64,000 nt of DNA from an uncultured Lacticaseibacillus sp. GTDB taxonomy: Bacteria > Bacillota > Bacilli > Lactobacillales > Lactobacillaceae. The stretch lies in NCBI GenBank assembly GCA_934370925.1, contig CAKRNG010000002.1, positions 70,572-134,571 of the forward strand. The letters run 5' to 3'. The position numbers and the translations under genes are program-made. Below are positions 43,705 through 53,399 of the stretch, one piece after another; positions within the stretch are counted from its first letter, which is position 1; each line of letters opens with the position of its first letter. A model generated the notes under the pieces. That model made no database searches, was not told where the DNA came from, and worked only from the letters and a program-made list of their open reading frames with translations.

Positions 43705-45786
43705 CTATTTCTGAATGGCCTCTTTGTAGTCGCCGTTTGGACAAACGATTTGGACGCCACCCTTGCTGCGCTTTTCGATGAGGAAGTGCTGGCAAACTGG
43801 GCAATCTCGTCCCACTGGTTTGTCCCAGGAGACAAAGTCACATTCTGGGTAGCGGTCACAGCCGTAGAAGACCCGGTTGCGCTTGCTCTTGCGTTCCACA
43901 ATTTGACCCTTGTGGCACTTCGGACAGATGACGCCGATTTCCTTCACGATTGCCTTCGTGTTGCGGCAGTCTGGGAAGCGGGAACAAGCGTAGAACTTCC
44001 CGTAACGGCCCAGCTTGATGACCATTGGCGCACCGCAAATGTCGCAGTTGAAGCCCGCTGGTTCATCCTTTAGCTGAATTTTCTCGATGCCCGTTTCGGC
44101 GCTCGAAACTTCCTTCGCAAATGGCTGGTAGAAGCGGTCAATCACCTTGACCCATTCTTCCTTACCCGTTTCAATGCTATCCAAGTCGCTTTCAACCGTT
44201 GCCGTGAACTTGATGTCCACGATGTCCGGGAAGAATTCGACAATCAGATCGTTCACGATGCCACCGAGTTCGGTTGGTTCGAAACGGCGCGCCGTAAGCT
44301 TCACGTAATACCGCTTCTTCAGAGTTTCGATGGTTGGTGCGTACGTGGAAGGACGTCCCACCCCATTTTCTTCCAGCGCCTTAACCAGGTTCGCTTCAGA
44401 GAAACGTGCAGGTGGCTGGGTGAAATGCTGCGCAGGATCTGTCTTCGCGAGCGTGAGGGCATCCCCCTCCGCCAATTCAGGCAGCTCCTTGTCGCCGTTG
44501 TCCGTGTCACGTGAGGAAACATACAGCTTTGTGAACCCTTCGAACTTGGTGTGACTCCCGTTGGCACGGAACTGCACGCCGTTTTGTTCGATGCGGACCG
44601 CCACCGTGTCAACCACTGCGGGCGTCATTTCACTGGCGACAAAACGTGACCAGATGAGACGGTAAAGCTTCATCTGATCCTTATCGAGGACACTTTCAAG
44701 ACTTGCTGGGGTGCGACGCGTGGATGTTGGGCGAATTGCTTCGTGGGCATCCTGGGCGCCTTCTTGCAACTTACCCTGCTTAATCTTGACGGCCGCGTAT
44801 TCTGCCCCATATTCTTCATGGATGAATTCACTGGTCTCGGTCTTCGCCACACTCGACACACGGGTACTATCGGTACGCATGTAGGTGATGAGCCCGACTG
44901 TTCCCAGCTTGCCGCCCAAGTTAATCCCTTCGTACAGCTGCTGGGCAATCATCATGGTCTTGCGCGTTGGGAAGTTCAGCTTACGGTTGGCTTCCTGCTG
45001 GAGGGAACTCGTGGTGAATGGCTGGGCAGGTGTGCGCCGACGTTCCTTACGTACAACGCTCGTGACGGTGAATGGCTGGTCCTTGTCGATGCGCTTCATG
45101 ACGCCTTGTACAGCGTCATTATTTGGCATTGGCAACTTCTTGCCGTCGACCCCGTAGAAACTAGCAGGGAACGCTTTGCCGTGGCCCTTCTTGAAGCTGC
45201 CGTCGATGGTCCAGTATTCTTCAGGCTGGAAGGCGTTAATCTCGTTCTCACGGTCAATGATTAACTTAAGCGCAACGGACTGCACACGCCCCGCGGACAG
45301 CCCCTTCTTCACTTTCTTCCATAGTAATGGGCTAATGGAGTAACCCACAATCCGGTCAAGGACACGACGCGCCTGCTGGGCATCAACCAAGTTCATGTCG
45401 ATGCTGCGGGGGGTCTTGAAGGCATTCTTCACGGCGTCCTTCGTGATTTCGTTGAAGACGACGCGGTTCTTGTCCTTCGTATCGAGTCCGAGAATGTGGC
45501 AAACGTGCCAGGCAATTGCTTCCCCTTCACGGTCCGGGTCAGCTGCGAGGTAGACATGGTCGACCTTGGCGGCAGCACGCTTTAACGATTTAATGACATC
45601 CCCCTTACCACGAATGGAAATATAGCGAGGTTCATAGTTATTCTCAAAATCAACGCCCATCTGACTCTTGGGCAGGTCCCGGATGTGACCGAGACTGGCA
45701 ACGACCTTGTAATTACGGCCGAGGTATTTTTCGATTGTTTTTGCTTTAGCAGGGGATTCCACGATAACCAAGTTCTTGGCGGGCAT
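43705..45786 (-). CDS. topA: DNA topoisomerase I
   Basis: A 693-residue type IA topoisomerase that relaxes negative supercoils. The Toprim domain begins [19 protein letters not shown], and the active-site Tyr is in [14 protein letters not shown] (about residue 300). Three C-terminal zinc-ribbon repeats follow (about 580–690): [36 protein letters not shown]...GC, and CPVCQHF...CPNG. The GGAGGA ribosome binding site and a strong promoter are upstream. It belongs to the conserved dprA–topA–xerC–hslVU order. Confidence 0.97.
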   Translation of the reverse strand: MPAKNLVIVESPAKAKTIEKYLGRNYKVVASLGHIRDLPKSQMGVDFENNYEPRYISIRGKGDVIKSLKRAAAKVDHVYLAADPDREGEAIAWHVCHILGLDTKDKNRVVFNEITKDAVKNAFKTPRSIDMNLVDAQQARRVLDRIVGYSISPLLWKKVKKGLSAGRVQSVALKLIIDRENEINAFQPEEYWTIDGSFKKGHGKAFPASFYGVDGKKLPMPNNDAVQGVMKRIDKDQPFTVTSVVRKERRRTPAQPFTTSSLQQEANRKLNFPTRKTMMIAQQLYEGINLGGKLGTVGLITYMRTDSTRVSSVAKTETSEFIHEEYGAEYAAVKIKQGKLQEGAQDAHEAIRPTSTRRTPASLESVLDKDQMKLYRLIWSRFVASEMTPAVVDTVAVRIEQNGVQFRANGSHTKFEGFTKLYVSSRDTDNGDKELPELAEGDALTLAKTDPAQHFTQPPARFSEANLVKALEENGVGRPSTYAPTIETLKKRYYVKLTARRFEPTELGGIVNDLIVEFFPDIVDIKFTATVESDLDSIETGKEEWVKVIDRFYQPFAKEVSSAETGIEKIQLKDEPAGFNCDICGAPMVIKLGRYGKFYACSRFPDCRNTKAIVKEIGVICPKCHKGQIVERKSKRNRVFYGCDRYPECDFVSWDKPVGRDCPVCQHFLIEKRSKGGVQIVCPNGDYKEAIQK

Positions 45787-45827
45787 GGTTGTCCTCCTTT
45801 CATTTTTTCAACACAAAATGCACGCCT

Positions 45828-45856
45828 ATCTTATGGTAGAAACGCGATTCTGTCAA
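45828..45856 (-). promoter_or_regulatory. topA promoter
   Basis: On the minus strand TTGACA (45856–45851), a 17-base spacer and TAAGAT (45833–45828), about 40 bp before the start codon: a near-consensus sigma-A promoter. Confidence 0.8.
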
Positions 45857-45945
45857 ATTATTATTCGAAAAAAATGTTGGTTGACCCCTAAAAAAGCGTT
45901 ATCGACCATGGATGAAAGCGCGTCAGAACAGGATTCTAAGTAGAT

Positions 45946-46794
45946 TTAATCAAAATATCGTAAACCTTGCCATTCACCACCCAACAACACCGGTGTCGCC
46001 CCCGCATTGATCAACTCATTCGTCCCTTCCCCCAGTGGTTCGCCCAGGCGGTTAGGAAGCGCAAAAACGTCCCGCCCCGACTCAAGTGCCATCTGGGCTG
46101 TAATTAGGCTTCCGCTCCGGCGACGTGCTTCCGTCACGATGAGCGCGTGACACACCCCCGCGATAATGCGATTGCGCGCCACAAACCGATACTGGGCAGG
46201 CGGCGTTCCCGGTGGATATTCAGATAACACCAGCCCTTTTTGCGCAATCTTGTTTTGAAGCGCACGGTGCTCCTTAGGGTAATAGACGTCCGTGCCCGAC
46301 GCAATAACCGCGATGGTCGCGTGATCCGTGCCCAATGCCGCTCGGTGACCGAACCCGTCTGCGCCCCGCGCGAGTCCGGAAACGATGACATTATCGCTGG
46401 GGATGTCAGCCATCATGACCGCAATCATCCGGCGACTATATGCGGAGGCTTGCCGCGCACCAACGATGGCGAGGCATGGCTGTTTGAGGAGCGTCACGTC
46501 CCCGTCGTAGAAAAGAACGAGGGGTGGTTGGGCCAGCTCACGTAAGCGTTCGGGATACGCATCGTCTGTATAGACAATGTGTGGTGCTTGCGCAATGACC
46601 GCGAGTTTATCCTGCCACTCGCGGCTGAGGAATTGCTGTTTGAGTCGGTGCTGCATGTTTGTGTTCACGCACGCCAAGAAGGTCGTCAGTGTTGGCGCCG
46701 CCCCGTCTGCCAGTGCTCGTAACACCCGCACGGCCACGGTGGGACTTGCGCCACTCAAGATGTGCACCCATAACAAAAAATCGCGTATCTCCAT
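45946..46794 (-). CDS. dprA: DNA processing protein DprA
   Basis: A 282-residue DprA/Smf protein. An N-terminal SAM-like part comes first, then the Rossmann core with LAIVGARQASAYSRRM, VSGLARGADGFGHRAAL (nucleotide-like loop) and the SGTDVYYP, EYPPG, ARNRIIAG and GSLITAQMALESGRDVFALP blocks. It protects incoming single-stranded DNA and loads RecA during transformation. No C-terminal winged helix is visible, which is common in lactobacilli. The ATG at 46794 has GGGGGAAG; an upstream frame extension has no ribosome binding site. Confidence 0.94.
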   Translation of the reverse strand: MEIRDFLLWVHILSGASPTVAVRVLRALADGAAPTLTTFLACVNTNMQHRLKQQFLSREWQDKLAVIAQAPHIVYTDDAYPERLRELAQPPLVLFYDGDVTLLKQPCLAIVGARQASAYSRRMIAVMMADIPSDNVIVSGLARGADGFGHRAALGTDHATIAVIASGTDVYYPKEHRALQNKIAQKGLVLSEYPPGTPPAQYRFVARNRIIAGVCHALIVTEARRRSGSLITAQMALESGRDVFALPNRLGEPLGEGTNELINAGATPVLLGGEWQGLRYFD

Positions 46795-46895
46795 TTTCTT
46801 CCCCCGATTCTGGTGAATACAATAGATTACGCGATTGACATGTCTTTGCCCCGCGACTTGCCGCAAATTTTGCGAAAAAAGTTGTACGGGTTAGT

Positions 46896-47675
46896 TTAAT
46901 TCAATTTTGGCGTTACGTGCTGCGTCTCCGCGTCCTTCACCGGCGAGAACGAATGCCGGTGAATCGGCGTGATGCCGTATTCCTGGAGTCCCTGCAAGTG
47001 GACGGCGGTCCCGTAACCTGCATTTTGGGCAAAGCCGTAACCTGGATAAATGCGGTCGTACATCGCCATCAGCCGGTCACGCACCACCTTGGCCACAATA
47101 CTGGCGGCACCAATGCTGACACTGCGGGCGTCTCCCTTGATGAGCTTGCTTTGGGGGATGGGCACGGGAATCGTCATCGCGTCCACGAGCAAGTAATCCG
47201 GCGGCAAGCGCAAATTATTCACGGCGTCCGCCATGGCGAGCTCGGTGGCGTGATAAATATTGTACTTATCGATATCCGCATTGTCCCGCACCCCGATGGC
47301 AACTGCCCGGGCGTTCGAAATAATTGCCCCGAACAGCTCGTCACGGCGGTGCGCGGTCAACTGCTTACTATCGTTGACGGGAACACTGAAGTCGTCATCA
47401 ACAATCACCGCCGCTGTCACCACCGGTCCGGCTAACGGGCCACGTCCGACTTCATCAATCCCAGCAATAACGGGATACTTCGGCCACAGCTCGCGCTCGA
47501 GCCGTTTGTGCGCCTCCAGCATCATGGCCTGTTGCCGTGCGTGCATCTCGCGCCGTTTGTAGCTCTCCAGCAACTTCTGCGCACCAGCACGATTATCGGT
47601 CGCCAGTTCCGCGAGCAATTCAGGCGCCACGTGTGGCTCATTCAGCAGGCGCTTGAATTCTGCCAGCGTGGTCAT
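46896..47675 (-). CDS. rnhB: Ribonuclease HII
   Basis: A 259-residue RNase HII. The N-terminal substrate-handling region (about 1–65) precedes the catalytic domain with [21 protein letters not shown] (metal-binding Asp and Glu), VNDSKQLT, a central [11 protein letters not shown] (Asp), and [21 protein letters not shown]. It removes ribonucleotides in DNA. Its start overlaps the rbgA stop by 4 bp, and the rbgA–rnhB–dprA order is standard. Confidence 0.96.
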   Translation of the reverse strand: MTTLAEFKRLLNEPHVAPELLAELATDNRAGAQKLLESYKRREMHARQQAMMLEAHKRLERELWPKYPVIAGIDEVGRGPLAGPVVTAAVIVDDDFSVPVNDSKQLTAHRRDELFGAIISNARAVAIGVRDNADIDKYNIYHATELAMADAVNNLRLPPDYLLVDAMTIPVPIPQSKLIKGDARSVSIGAASIVAKVVRDRLMAMYDRIYPGYGFAQNAGYGTAVHLQGLQEYGITPIHRHSFSPVKDAETQHVTPKLN

Positions 47676-48517
47676 GCCTTGTCTCCAGGAACTTCGAGCG
47701 TGTACCGGCCCAGTTCGCCCTTACGCACATCGTTCATGAAGCGCACCGCCATCCGGTCGAACTCTTCGCCGTACCCAAGCTTCTTGGTCAGCAACTGCAT
47801 CAAGTCCGCGGGGGACAACGCCATATCGTCGTCATTGAGGCCATAGTGCTTGCGCAACGATGCCGCATAATTCTGCTGGAAGTATTCAATCCCCCACAGC
47901 GTCACTTCATCGGCCGTAAACACGTTGTCGGCGATTGCGCCAGTCAACGCCAAGCGCTTCCCAATCATCTGATCGTCGAACTTAGGCCAAAGAATCCCCG
48001 GCGTGTCGAGCAATTCGAGGTTGCCGCTCGCCTTGAGCCACTGCTGGTTCTTGGTGACACCAGGCCGATTCCCGGTTACCGCGATATTCTTCTGAACGAG
48101 GCGGTTCAAAATCGTGGACTTCCCAACGTTGGGAATCCCAATACACATCGCCCGCACGTGTGGATTCCGAATCCCACGTGCACGTTTCCGGTCCAACTTC
48201 TCTTTCAGAACCGTCTCCGCAATCTGGGGCAGCTGCTGCAGGCGCTTGGCGTGCTGCGCATCAATCGCAATCGCTTCACGCCCTGCCTGCCTGTACGCAT
48301 CCACCCACGCCTTCGTTCGGTTAGGGTCCGCCAAATCCGCCTTATTCAGGATGGAAATGATGGGCTTTTGTTGCAACATCTCCAGTAACATTGGGTTACG
48401 AGATGATTCAGGTGACCGCGCATCGACCACTTCGAATACGATGTCGACCTGTTTGATTTTTTCTGCTACTTCCCGGCGTGCTTTTTGCATGTGGCCGGGG
48501 AACCATTGGATTGCCAT
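47672..48517 (-). CDS. rbgA: Ribosome biogenesis GTPase RbgA (YlqF)
   Basis: A 281-residue circularly permuted GTPase needed for a late step of 50S assembly. G4 comes first (NKADL), then G1 ([12 protein letters not shown]), then G3 (DTPGIL). The N-terminal [14 protein letters not shown] is a family signature, and a C-terminal RNA-binding helical part (about 200–281) follows. AAAGGAG precedes ATG 48517. The foreign element begins just upstream, so the native promoter has probably been separated from this gene cluster. Confidence 0.96.
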   Translation of the reverse strand: MAIQWFPGHMQKARREVAEKIKQVDIVFEVVDARSPESSRNPMLLEMLQQKPIISILNKADLADPNRTKAWVDAYRQAGREAIAIDAQHAKRLQQLPQIAETVLKEKLDRKRARGIRNPHVRAMCIGIPNVGKSTILNRLVQKNIAVTGNRPGVTKNQQWLKASGNLELLDTPGILWPKFDDQMIGKRLALTGAIADNVFTADEVTLWGIEYFQQNYAASLRKHYGLNDDDMALSPADLMQLLTKKLGYGEEFDRMAVRFMNDVRKGELGRYTLEVPGDKA

Positions 48518-48540
48518 AAGTGTTATTAACTCCTTTTATA

Positions 48541-48605
48541 TCAAGGGACGACGCACCCTTGAATGTTATTTTTATAAAATTGCGGGCAAATTGCGGGCTT
48601 ACGTA
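48541..48605. other. Candidate left attachment region of the element
   Basis: Between rbgA and the integrase stop there is a hairpin TCAAGGG...CCCTTGA (48541–48562) and a tandem direct repeat TTGCGGGC AAA TTGCGGGC (48580–48598). The first could close integrase transcription; the second resembles arm-type integrase sites. The core cannot be fixed without the right end. Confidence 0.35.
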
Positions 48606-48622
48606 CCCGTTACGATCAAACA

Positions 48623-49876
48623 TCACGTACTCGGGTTCAAGACCGCATCCATAAAATGGGTAATGGACTCAACGGACTCCGTTTGATCTTTGCTCATTGA
48701 ATGCGTATAGCCGGCAGTCGTTGACGCCAGTACGTGACCGACACGCGTCTGGACTTCCTTAGCAGGAACAGTGGGATCGTTCTGCAACACCGAGATATGG
48801 ACGTGGCGAAACCCGTGGGGAATCGCATTCTTGGTCCACTTGAACCCATAGCATTCTTGACAATGTGCCCTTAATTTGTCGTTTATACGCCCAAGAATTT
48901 CTCGATAACTGTGAGACGTTATAGGCGTCCCATGCTCAGTTCGAAAGATTGCATCAGAGTGGCGGTACATTTTAGACGGGCATTTTGCCATACGGGCATC
49001 GAGCACCCGATTGCGGGCAAGACAGCGTTTAACCGCATCAATTGCAAACTGAGGAAGTTGTTCAACACGGTCAGCAGCATCGGTCTTGGTGTCATCAGTA
49101 TAGTATTCGTCAACCCGCAAATCATGATACTGCAATGACTTATCAATCGTCATAAAGCCGGTCTCAAAATCAATATCATTTTCTGTCAGTGCAGAAACCT
49201 CGCCAATACGAGATCCCGTCGCCAACATGAATAACGTGAGATCATAATAATTGGGATTCCGACGCTTCTTCACTTCACAGAGTAATGCACGAACTTCCTG
49301 TTGATTCAGAAATTTTGCTTCGCGCCTCTCCCTCTTTGCATGCTTCTCATCAACTGTGGCAATCAATTTGACGACCCGCGAAGGCGAATACTCAATGACG
49401 TTGTGCAGAATCCCATAATCAAAGATTTTGTTTAATGTACACTTAACGTGCTGCATCGTGGAGTGGGTCGAATGGTACTTCTGACGATAATCGTTTATTA
49501 CGTTTTGAATTAGAAGTGGTGTAATCACCGACAATAAGATATCATCGGCCAAGAGTTCCTCAACACGCATAAGTATTGTCATCTCCCGGTGCACCGTTTG
49601 CGGACGAACCGTCACCTGCCAACTGTCGAACCAGCTTGTCTTTAACTCGCCGAAAGTCTGCAATTTTGTCGGTGCGTAAGTCCCCTGCCGTTCAGCTATC
49701 AACTCCTCAATTTTGGCAGCCAAATCTAGCTGTGCTTGCTTGCGGCTGCGAGCATTATTGCCATTAACTTTGATACGTAATTGCCGATGTTTCCCCGTTA
49801 ATGGGTCAACATACCGATCAGCAGCGTACAAAGTATATGAGCCGTCTTTGCGTTTCTTACCTTTTTCAAAATGCAT
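48623..49876 (-). CDS. int: Tyrosine integrase of the element
   Basis: A 417-residue phage/ICE-type integrase. An N-terminal arm-binding domain covers about 1–60 (GSYTLYAADRYVDPLTGKHRQLRIKV), a core-binding helical domain about 75–175, and the catalytic domain about 190–410. The active-site residues are all present: Arg in ATGSRIGEVSAL, Lys in the following beta turn, HGFRHVHIS (His, Arg), VGHVL, and Tyr in TTAGYTHS. The ATG has GGAAAGG. The gene points towards rbgA and lies at the element boundary, the usual position for such integrases. Confidence 0.93.
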   Translation of the reverse strand: MHFEKGKKRKDGSYTLYAADRYVDPLTGKHRQLRIKVNGNNARSRKQAQLDLAAKIEELIAERQGTYAPTKLQTFGELKTSWFDSWQVTVRPQTVHREMTILMRVEELLADDILLSVITPLLIQNVINDYRQKYHSTHSTMQHVKCTLNKIFDYGILHNVIEYSPSRVVKLIATVDEKHAKRERREAKFLNQQEVRALLCEVKKRRNPNYYDLTLFMLATGSRIGEVSALTENDIDFETGFMTIDKSLQYHDLRVDEYYTDDTKTDAADRVEQLPQFAIDAVKRCLARNRVLDARMAKCPSKMYRHSDAIFRTEHGTPITSHSYREILGRINDKLRAHCQECYGFKWTKNAIPHGFRHVHISVLQNDPTVPAKEVQTRVGHVLASTTAGYTHSMSKDQTESVESITHFMDAVLNPST

Positions 49877-49952
49877 CGTTTAACCTTTCCGAGCTAAAGG
49901 AAAGGCAAAACTGAAACTCTACTAGCAAGTTCCAGTTTACCATTTTCTTTGC

Positions 49953-50201
49953 CTACATTGCTTTCTTTTTGGTATAGCCATGTGTCTTCCAGTACAGGAA
50001 ATTATCGAACCCTACAAAATTCACAAAGACTGAATTACATGTTGGATTGACGATATAATCCCGCCACAGACGGTTGGACCGCATCTCAGCAAGCCAGCGA
50101 TTAAGCGTTGGCCGTGTCAGTCCTTCGTAGCGCATAAGTAGCGCATTCTTATTTCCCCATTCCGCCTCAGCGGTAGAAACGGGTGAATTCTTAATATTCA
50201 T
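49953..50201 (-). CDS. Excisionase-like small DNA-binding protein
   Basis: An 82-residue protein with a helix-turn-helix-like stretch RYEGLTRPTLNRWLAEMRSNRLWRDY followed by a conserved-looking aromatic tail (NFVGFDNFLYWKTHGY). Position directly upstream of int, size and positive charge match the Xis/recombination directionality factors of Firmicute elements. ATG 50201 is supported by GAGGTAG; a longer reading frame starts without a ribosome binding site. Function is inferred from context; it was not matched to a named family. Confidence 0.6.
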   Translation of the reverse strand: MNIKNSPVSTAEAEWGNKNALLMRYEGLTRPTLNRWLAEMRSNRLWRDYIVNPTCNSVFVNFVGFDNFLYWKTHGYTKKKAM

Positions 50202-50253
50202 TCTTACTACCTCACTTGTTTTACTTAAGTCTTGTGTGAGATAATCAGCACAG

Positions 50254-50391
50254 ATAGGAGCCATATCTTATCTGGTGTTTGGGGTGACTACTTGCTTGGG
50301 AAGGCGTAGGCACCTTTTTTTGATTGTCTCGCGTTTGCGTCACATTGATCTTCGGTGTTAACGGCGGTGAATTCTGAACTGGCTTAGTCAT
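50254..50391 (-). CDS. Possible small basic protein, 45 residues
   Basis: An open frame on the minus strand fills the gap between the excisionase-like gene and the 230-residue gene. It starts ATG at 50391 behind AAAGG (11 bp), and encodes a Pro/Gln/Lys-rich peptide (NSPPLTPKINVTQTRDNQKKV...). No hydrophobic segment and no family were recognised. It may be a real small gene or only the leader of the downstream gene. Confidence 0.35.
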
Positions 50392-50405
50392 GTCGTCACA
50401 ACCTT

Positions 50406-51098
50406 TCATAAAGCTGGGCCAGAGCCATCGTCTTTAGCCTTTTTCTTTTGAGGACGGTTCTTGTCGGAACTATTTGGGGCGCTCATTCCGGCAATCACTT
50501 CGATTTCAGGATCAATCCGTGTTAACCGACGATATTGAACTTTCTGATTCATCGCGTTATTGGCATGCTGAATCATTTGTTTGGACAGATTCCGCCAATC
50601 ACCCAACGAACGAGTGCTTGGTTCGACAAGCACTTCACCAGATTCACACTCACGCAGGTATTGAAATGAGCTTTCCTGCATGGAAATCATCTCCTCGGGA
50701 TGGTTCAATAGCGTCTTATAGAGTTGAGTGAGCGCAACCGCCTGCGCCCGACAATGATCACGTTCAAGGACGAGTTGGACGCGCCGCTTTAATTCCGTGC
50801 CCAAATTTTGGCCGTGCTGTTCTGCATACGCCGTTGTTTGTTTGAAGAATTCCACCATGTTTTCTGGTTCCCAGTCACCAAGCGGCTGATTCACCCAGGC
50901 TCCGGCAATTGATACTCCGGTAGCAGTCCATGTATCGCACACCGCTTCTTCCAATTCCTGGTACTTTTTAACGCGGTTATCCAACAACGGTTCTGTCCGC
51001 TGCATTAGGTCGTGGTATGCTTGCGTACTCGTATACAGGAGCGGGGTAAGGCTACTCACGGGATAGATTCCGTCTTTGATCAAACTAATTTTTTTCAT
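50406..51098 (-). CDS. Unknown protein of the mobilization block
   Basis: A 230-residue hydrophilic protein, mostly helical, with a Lys/Arg/Ser-rich C-terminal tail (SDKNRPQKKKAKDDGSG). ATG 51098 has GGAGGGG and overlaps the end of the preceding membrane-protein gene by 14 bp, so both are translated from one transcript. The region LKRRVQLVLERDHCRAQAVALTQLYKTLL looks like a helix bundle. No family was recognised. Its place behind MobC, relaxase and the membrane protein suggests an accessory mobilization function. Confidence 0.7.
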   Translation of the reverse strand: MKKISLIKDGIYPVSSLTPLLYTSTQAYHDLMQRTEPLLDNRVKKYQELEEAVCDTWTATGVSIAGAWVNQPLGDWEPENMVEFFKQTTAYAEQHGQNLGTELKRRVQLVLERDHCRAQAVALTQLYKTLLNHPEEMISMQESSFQYLRECESGEVLVEPSTRSLGDWRNLSKQMIQHANNAMNQKVQYRRLTRIDPEIEVIAGMSAPNSSDKNRPQKKKAKDDGSGPAL

Positions 51099-51828
51099 AG
51101 AGCACCCCTCCAATAAGTCCAATTCCAACAACTACTAACTTTCCCCACACCCAAGGCGTGAAGGACACGACACCTAACACTGCTGCGGTAATAATCAACA
51201 CACGTTCAAATCGATTAATCCGCTTCGTTAATGCTTGACTGGCCGCCACAATCTCAGTCTTTTCAACATTGATCTGGTGAAGTGTTGAATTAATTTGCTT
51301 AACGGATTCGGCCGTAATCAACTGATTCACTGTCGTTCCGGCCGCTTCTTCAATGGCATCCAATAGATTTGAACCATCGATGTGAACGTCGCGTAGTTGC
51401 TGAATTAAGTCTTTGATTGTGGCCGCGTGTCCGCTAACCGTTTGAACAACGAGATTTGACAACTTCATTAACTGCACGACCGCGGCGTGGTCCGCTGAAT
51501 TCTGAATTTGCGCTTCGACCTGTGACTTATTCACATAGTCGATACGACTCTGTTGACTGTGCGCCCATTGCGAAAGCCCATCGAATTCTTCTTTAGTAGG
51601 AACCTTGCCCAATTTACCAAGGAATTCGTTCATTAGCGCGCTAACGCTCGCGACCGTCTTCTCGGAAGTTTCGTCGAGTCGATTTTCGATTAGCCCCGTC
51701 TGTACTGCTAAGTCCTTCTTCAACGCAATATGCGGCAAAGAACTGTCCATTGGCGATTCGGTTAATGAGTTCTGCGTCTCGTTGTTTGTCTCGGATGATT
51801 CGGTGTTGCTCATTGTTAATCGATTCAT
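51085..51828 (-). CDS. Coiled-coil membrane protein nested with the relaxase (MobB-like by context)
   Basis: A ~247-residue protein. A Ser/Thr/Glu-rich head is followed by a long helical, coiled-coil-like middle part (about 30–210) and two C-terminal hydrophobic helices (VLIITAAVLGVVSF and LVVVGIGLIGGVLY). The first ~188 bases overlap the 3' end of the relaxase gene in another frame. Such nesting is known for mobB inside mobA of small plasmids, where the membrane protein helps the relaxase reach the transfer channel. ATG 51828 sits behind AAGGTGG; a downstream ATG 15 bp later is possible. The family is not recognised. Confidence 0.65.
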   Translation of the reverse strand: MNRLTMSNTESSETNNETQNSLTESPMDSSLPHIALKKDLAVQTGLIENRLDETSEKTVASVSALMNEFLGKLGKVPTKEEFDGLSQWAHSQQSRIDYVNKSQVEAQIQNSADHAAVVQLMKLSNLVVQTVSGHAATIKDLIQQLRDVHIDGSNLLDAIEEAAGTTVNQLITAESVKQINSTLHQINVEKTEIVAASQALTKRINRFERVLIITAAVLGVVSFTPWVWGKLVVVGIGLIGGVLYEKN

Positions 51829-52795
51829 TGCTTTCAACCACCTTTTTATTTTTGTGAGTACCTGGTTTGACGTTATTCGGCACGCTTTGTGCTTCGCGTG
51901 ATTGATTCTTTAGTTTATTGGTCGTGACTTTATCAGCAATCACGGATTCGATGTTAGCTTCGGTGTATGCTCGACCAAGGCCTGACGACGCCAACACTTC
52001 ATGCGTAGCCTTGTCGAATTTCTGCCGAAACGCCCTTGCACGATGGCCGTCTGCATCCACATAGGTCCATCCAGACTTACGTTCTTTAATCTTGATTCCT
52101 GCTGCCTCAAGAACTGACTTGAATGCGTCAATACCGGTCACTGCAGGATCTAAGACAACCTGAGTGATCGTATCTTTAAGCCGCTCTTGCCACTTAACAT
52201 TCTTGGTTGGAATTTCTTCCCGCGTTGAGTGAGTGACCGCCTGTGGGTTATCCCAGACTAGCCCCAGCTGGGGCATTTCAGCCTGTAAGACGCGATCAAG
52301 ATCACGTCGCTGAGCACCCGGTGTGAATAGATGAGTGCGGACAACTTGACCCGAAGTCTGTGTCGTTCCAACTAACAGATGAACGTGCATCATCGCACTA
52401 TCACGCTGAGCCACAGCAACGTAAATCGTGTCGGGCGGAAAATGCGCTTCCGCATATTTGTGAGCCAGCTTAAGAGCCTGTTGTGCTTGATGGGCCAGCA
52501 CCCGTGGATCATCAGTGCGTGGCAGCTCACGATTTGAGAAACTGATAATGATGGATTCCATTGAATACGTCTTGTTCGGATTTTTGGCACGCCGTTTCGC
52601 CGCAGCAAACTGTTTTTGGAGATATGCGCTAGACTGGGTTGTGGCGACCGTCCCATCCCTTTCGTGGATCATGTGAATGTTGTGTCCGATCGTCGCTAGC
52701 ACCCGAGGCGTTTGACCATCATGTGAATTAGCATCATAGACATACGTTAGGCGCTTATAACTTGACTTAATCCGATGACTTTCCAGTACTGCCAC
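51641..52795 (-). CDS. Relaxase/mobilization nuclease
   Basis: A 384-residue relaxase. The N-terminal nicking domain has motif III as MMHVHLLVGTT (HxH pair of the HUH metal site), preceded by SMESIIISFSNRELPRTDD and a helix HQAQQALKLAHKYAEAHFP. A Tyr near the N-terminus (KRLTYVYDAN) is a candidate nucleophile. The C-terminal part is charged and disordered. This resembles MobP/MobA-type relaxases of Gram-positive mobilizable elements. Translation starts at GTG 52795 behind AAAGGAGG. It overlaps mobC by 29 bp and the following gene by ~188 bp, so the block is tightly coupled. It would nick at oriT, probably located upstream at 53400–53700. Confidence 0.8.
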   Translation of the reverse strand: MAVLESHRIKSSYKRLTYVYDANSHDGQTPRVLATIGHNIHMIHERDGTVATTQSSAYLQKQFAAAKRRAKNPNKTYSMESIIISFSNRELPRTDDPRVLAHQAQQALKLAHKYAEAHFPPDTIYVAVAQRDSAMMHVHLLVGTTQTSGQVVRTHLFTPGAQRRDLDRVLQAEMPQLGLVWDNPQAVTHSTREEIPTKNVKWQERLKDTITQVVLDPAVTGIDAFKSVLEAAGIKIKERKSGWTYVDADGHRARAFRQKFDKATHEVLASSGLGRAYTEANIESVIADKVTTNKLKNQSREAQSVPNNVKPGTHKNKKVVESNESINNEQHRIIRDKQRDAELINRIANGQFFAAYCVEEGLSSTDGANRKSTRRNFREDGRER

Positions 52796-53294
52796 GTTGC
52801 AGCACCTCCTTTAAGGCAATCAGATCATCCTTAACAGGTTGAACAAATTCACCACGAAGAGTCTCAATCGCTGACAACGCCTGAAGTAATAATTCTTCGT
52901 CGATTACGGCATGCTTGCTGTTGATTTGCTTAGCAATCTGATTTAAGTTGCTGCCCATTTTGGTCAAGCCAAGCAGCAACGATTGCAATTGATTCGTCGC
53001 ATTTTGGTACATTTCCCGGGTGTCTTCCAATACATCAGAGGCATTGGAGACATCATGGAAGAGCCAACGCTCAAGCGCTGTCACCTGCGTTCGGTCAACG
53101 ATTCGCATGGCCTTCATTGCCGAAACAATTTCGGGATGTTCAGCCGCCTTTAGCAGCAGCAACTCATCCCGCATTGCTCGACGCCAGGCATCCGCGTTCG
53201 TGTTTAACTGATACGTTTGCCGTACCAGCTGAACCGCCGCATCCATCGTCTTATCGGACTCAACCCGATAAGATTTCCGCTGTGCATCGCTCAT
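52767..53294 (-). CDS. mobC: Mobilization accessory protein, MobC-like
   Basis: A 175-residue protein with the MobC signature NLNQIAKQINS near its middle (about residue 116), preceded by a helical DNA-binding head (KSYRVESDKTMDAAVQLVRQTYQL). MobC proteins bind oriT and help the relaxase melt it. ATG 53294 is chosen: GGAAGGAGGA is 7 bp upstream, whereas two upstream starts are too close to it or lack a site. It is the first gene of the mobilization block, and the candidate oriT lies just before it. Confidence 0.82.
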   Translation of the reverse strand: MSDAQRKSYRVESDKTMDAAVQLVRQTYQLNTNADAWRRAMRDELLLLKAAEHPEIVSAMKAMRIVDRTQVTALERWLFHDVSNASDVLEDTREMYQNATNQLQSLLLGLTKMGSNLNQIAKQINSKHAVIDEELLLQALSAIETLRGEFVQPVKDDLIALKEVLQRGSTGKSSD

Positions 53295-53399
53295 CACCAT
53301 TCCTCCTTCCCTTCGGTCAGTCGGCGCCAGGATGTGCCCTTTCACTGGTTCAAATAGGCGTTGCTATTCGAACGGCGTTTGTTTTCGAGCCACGCCTCG

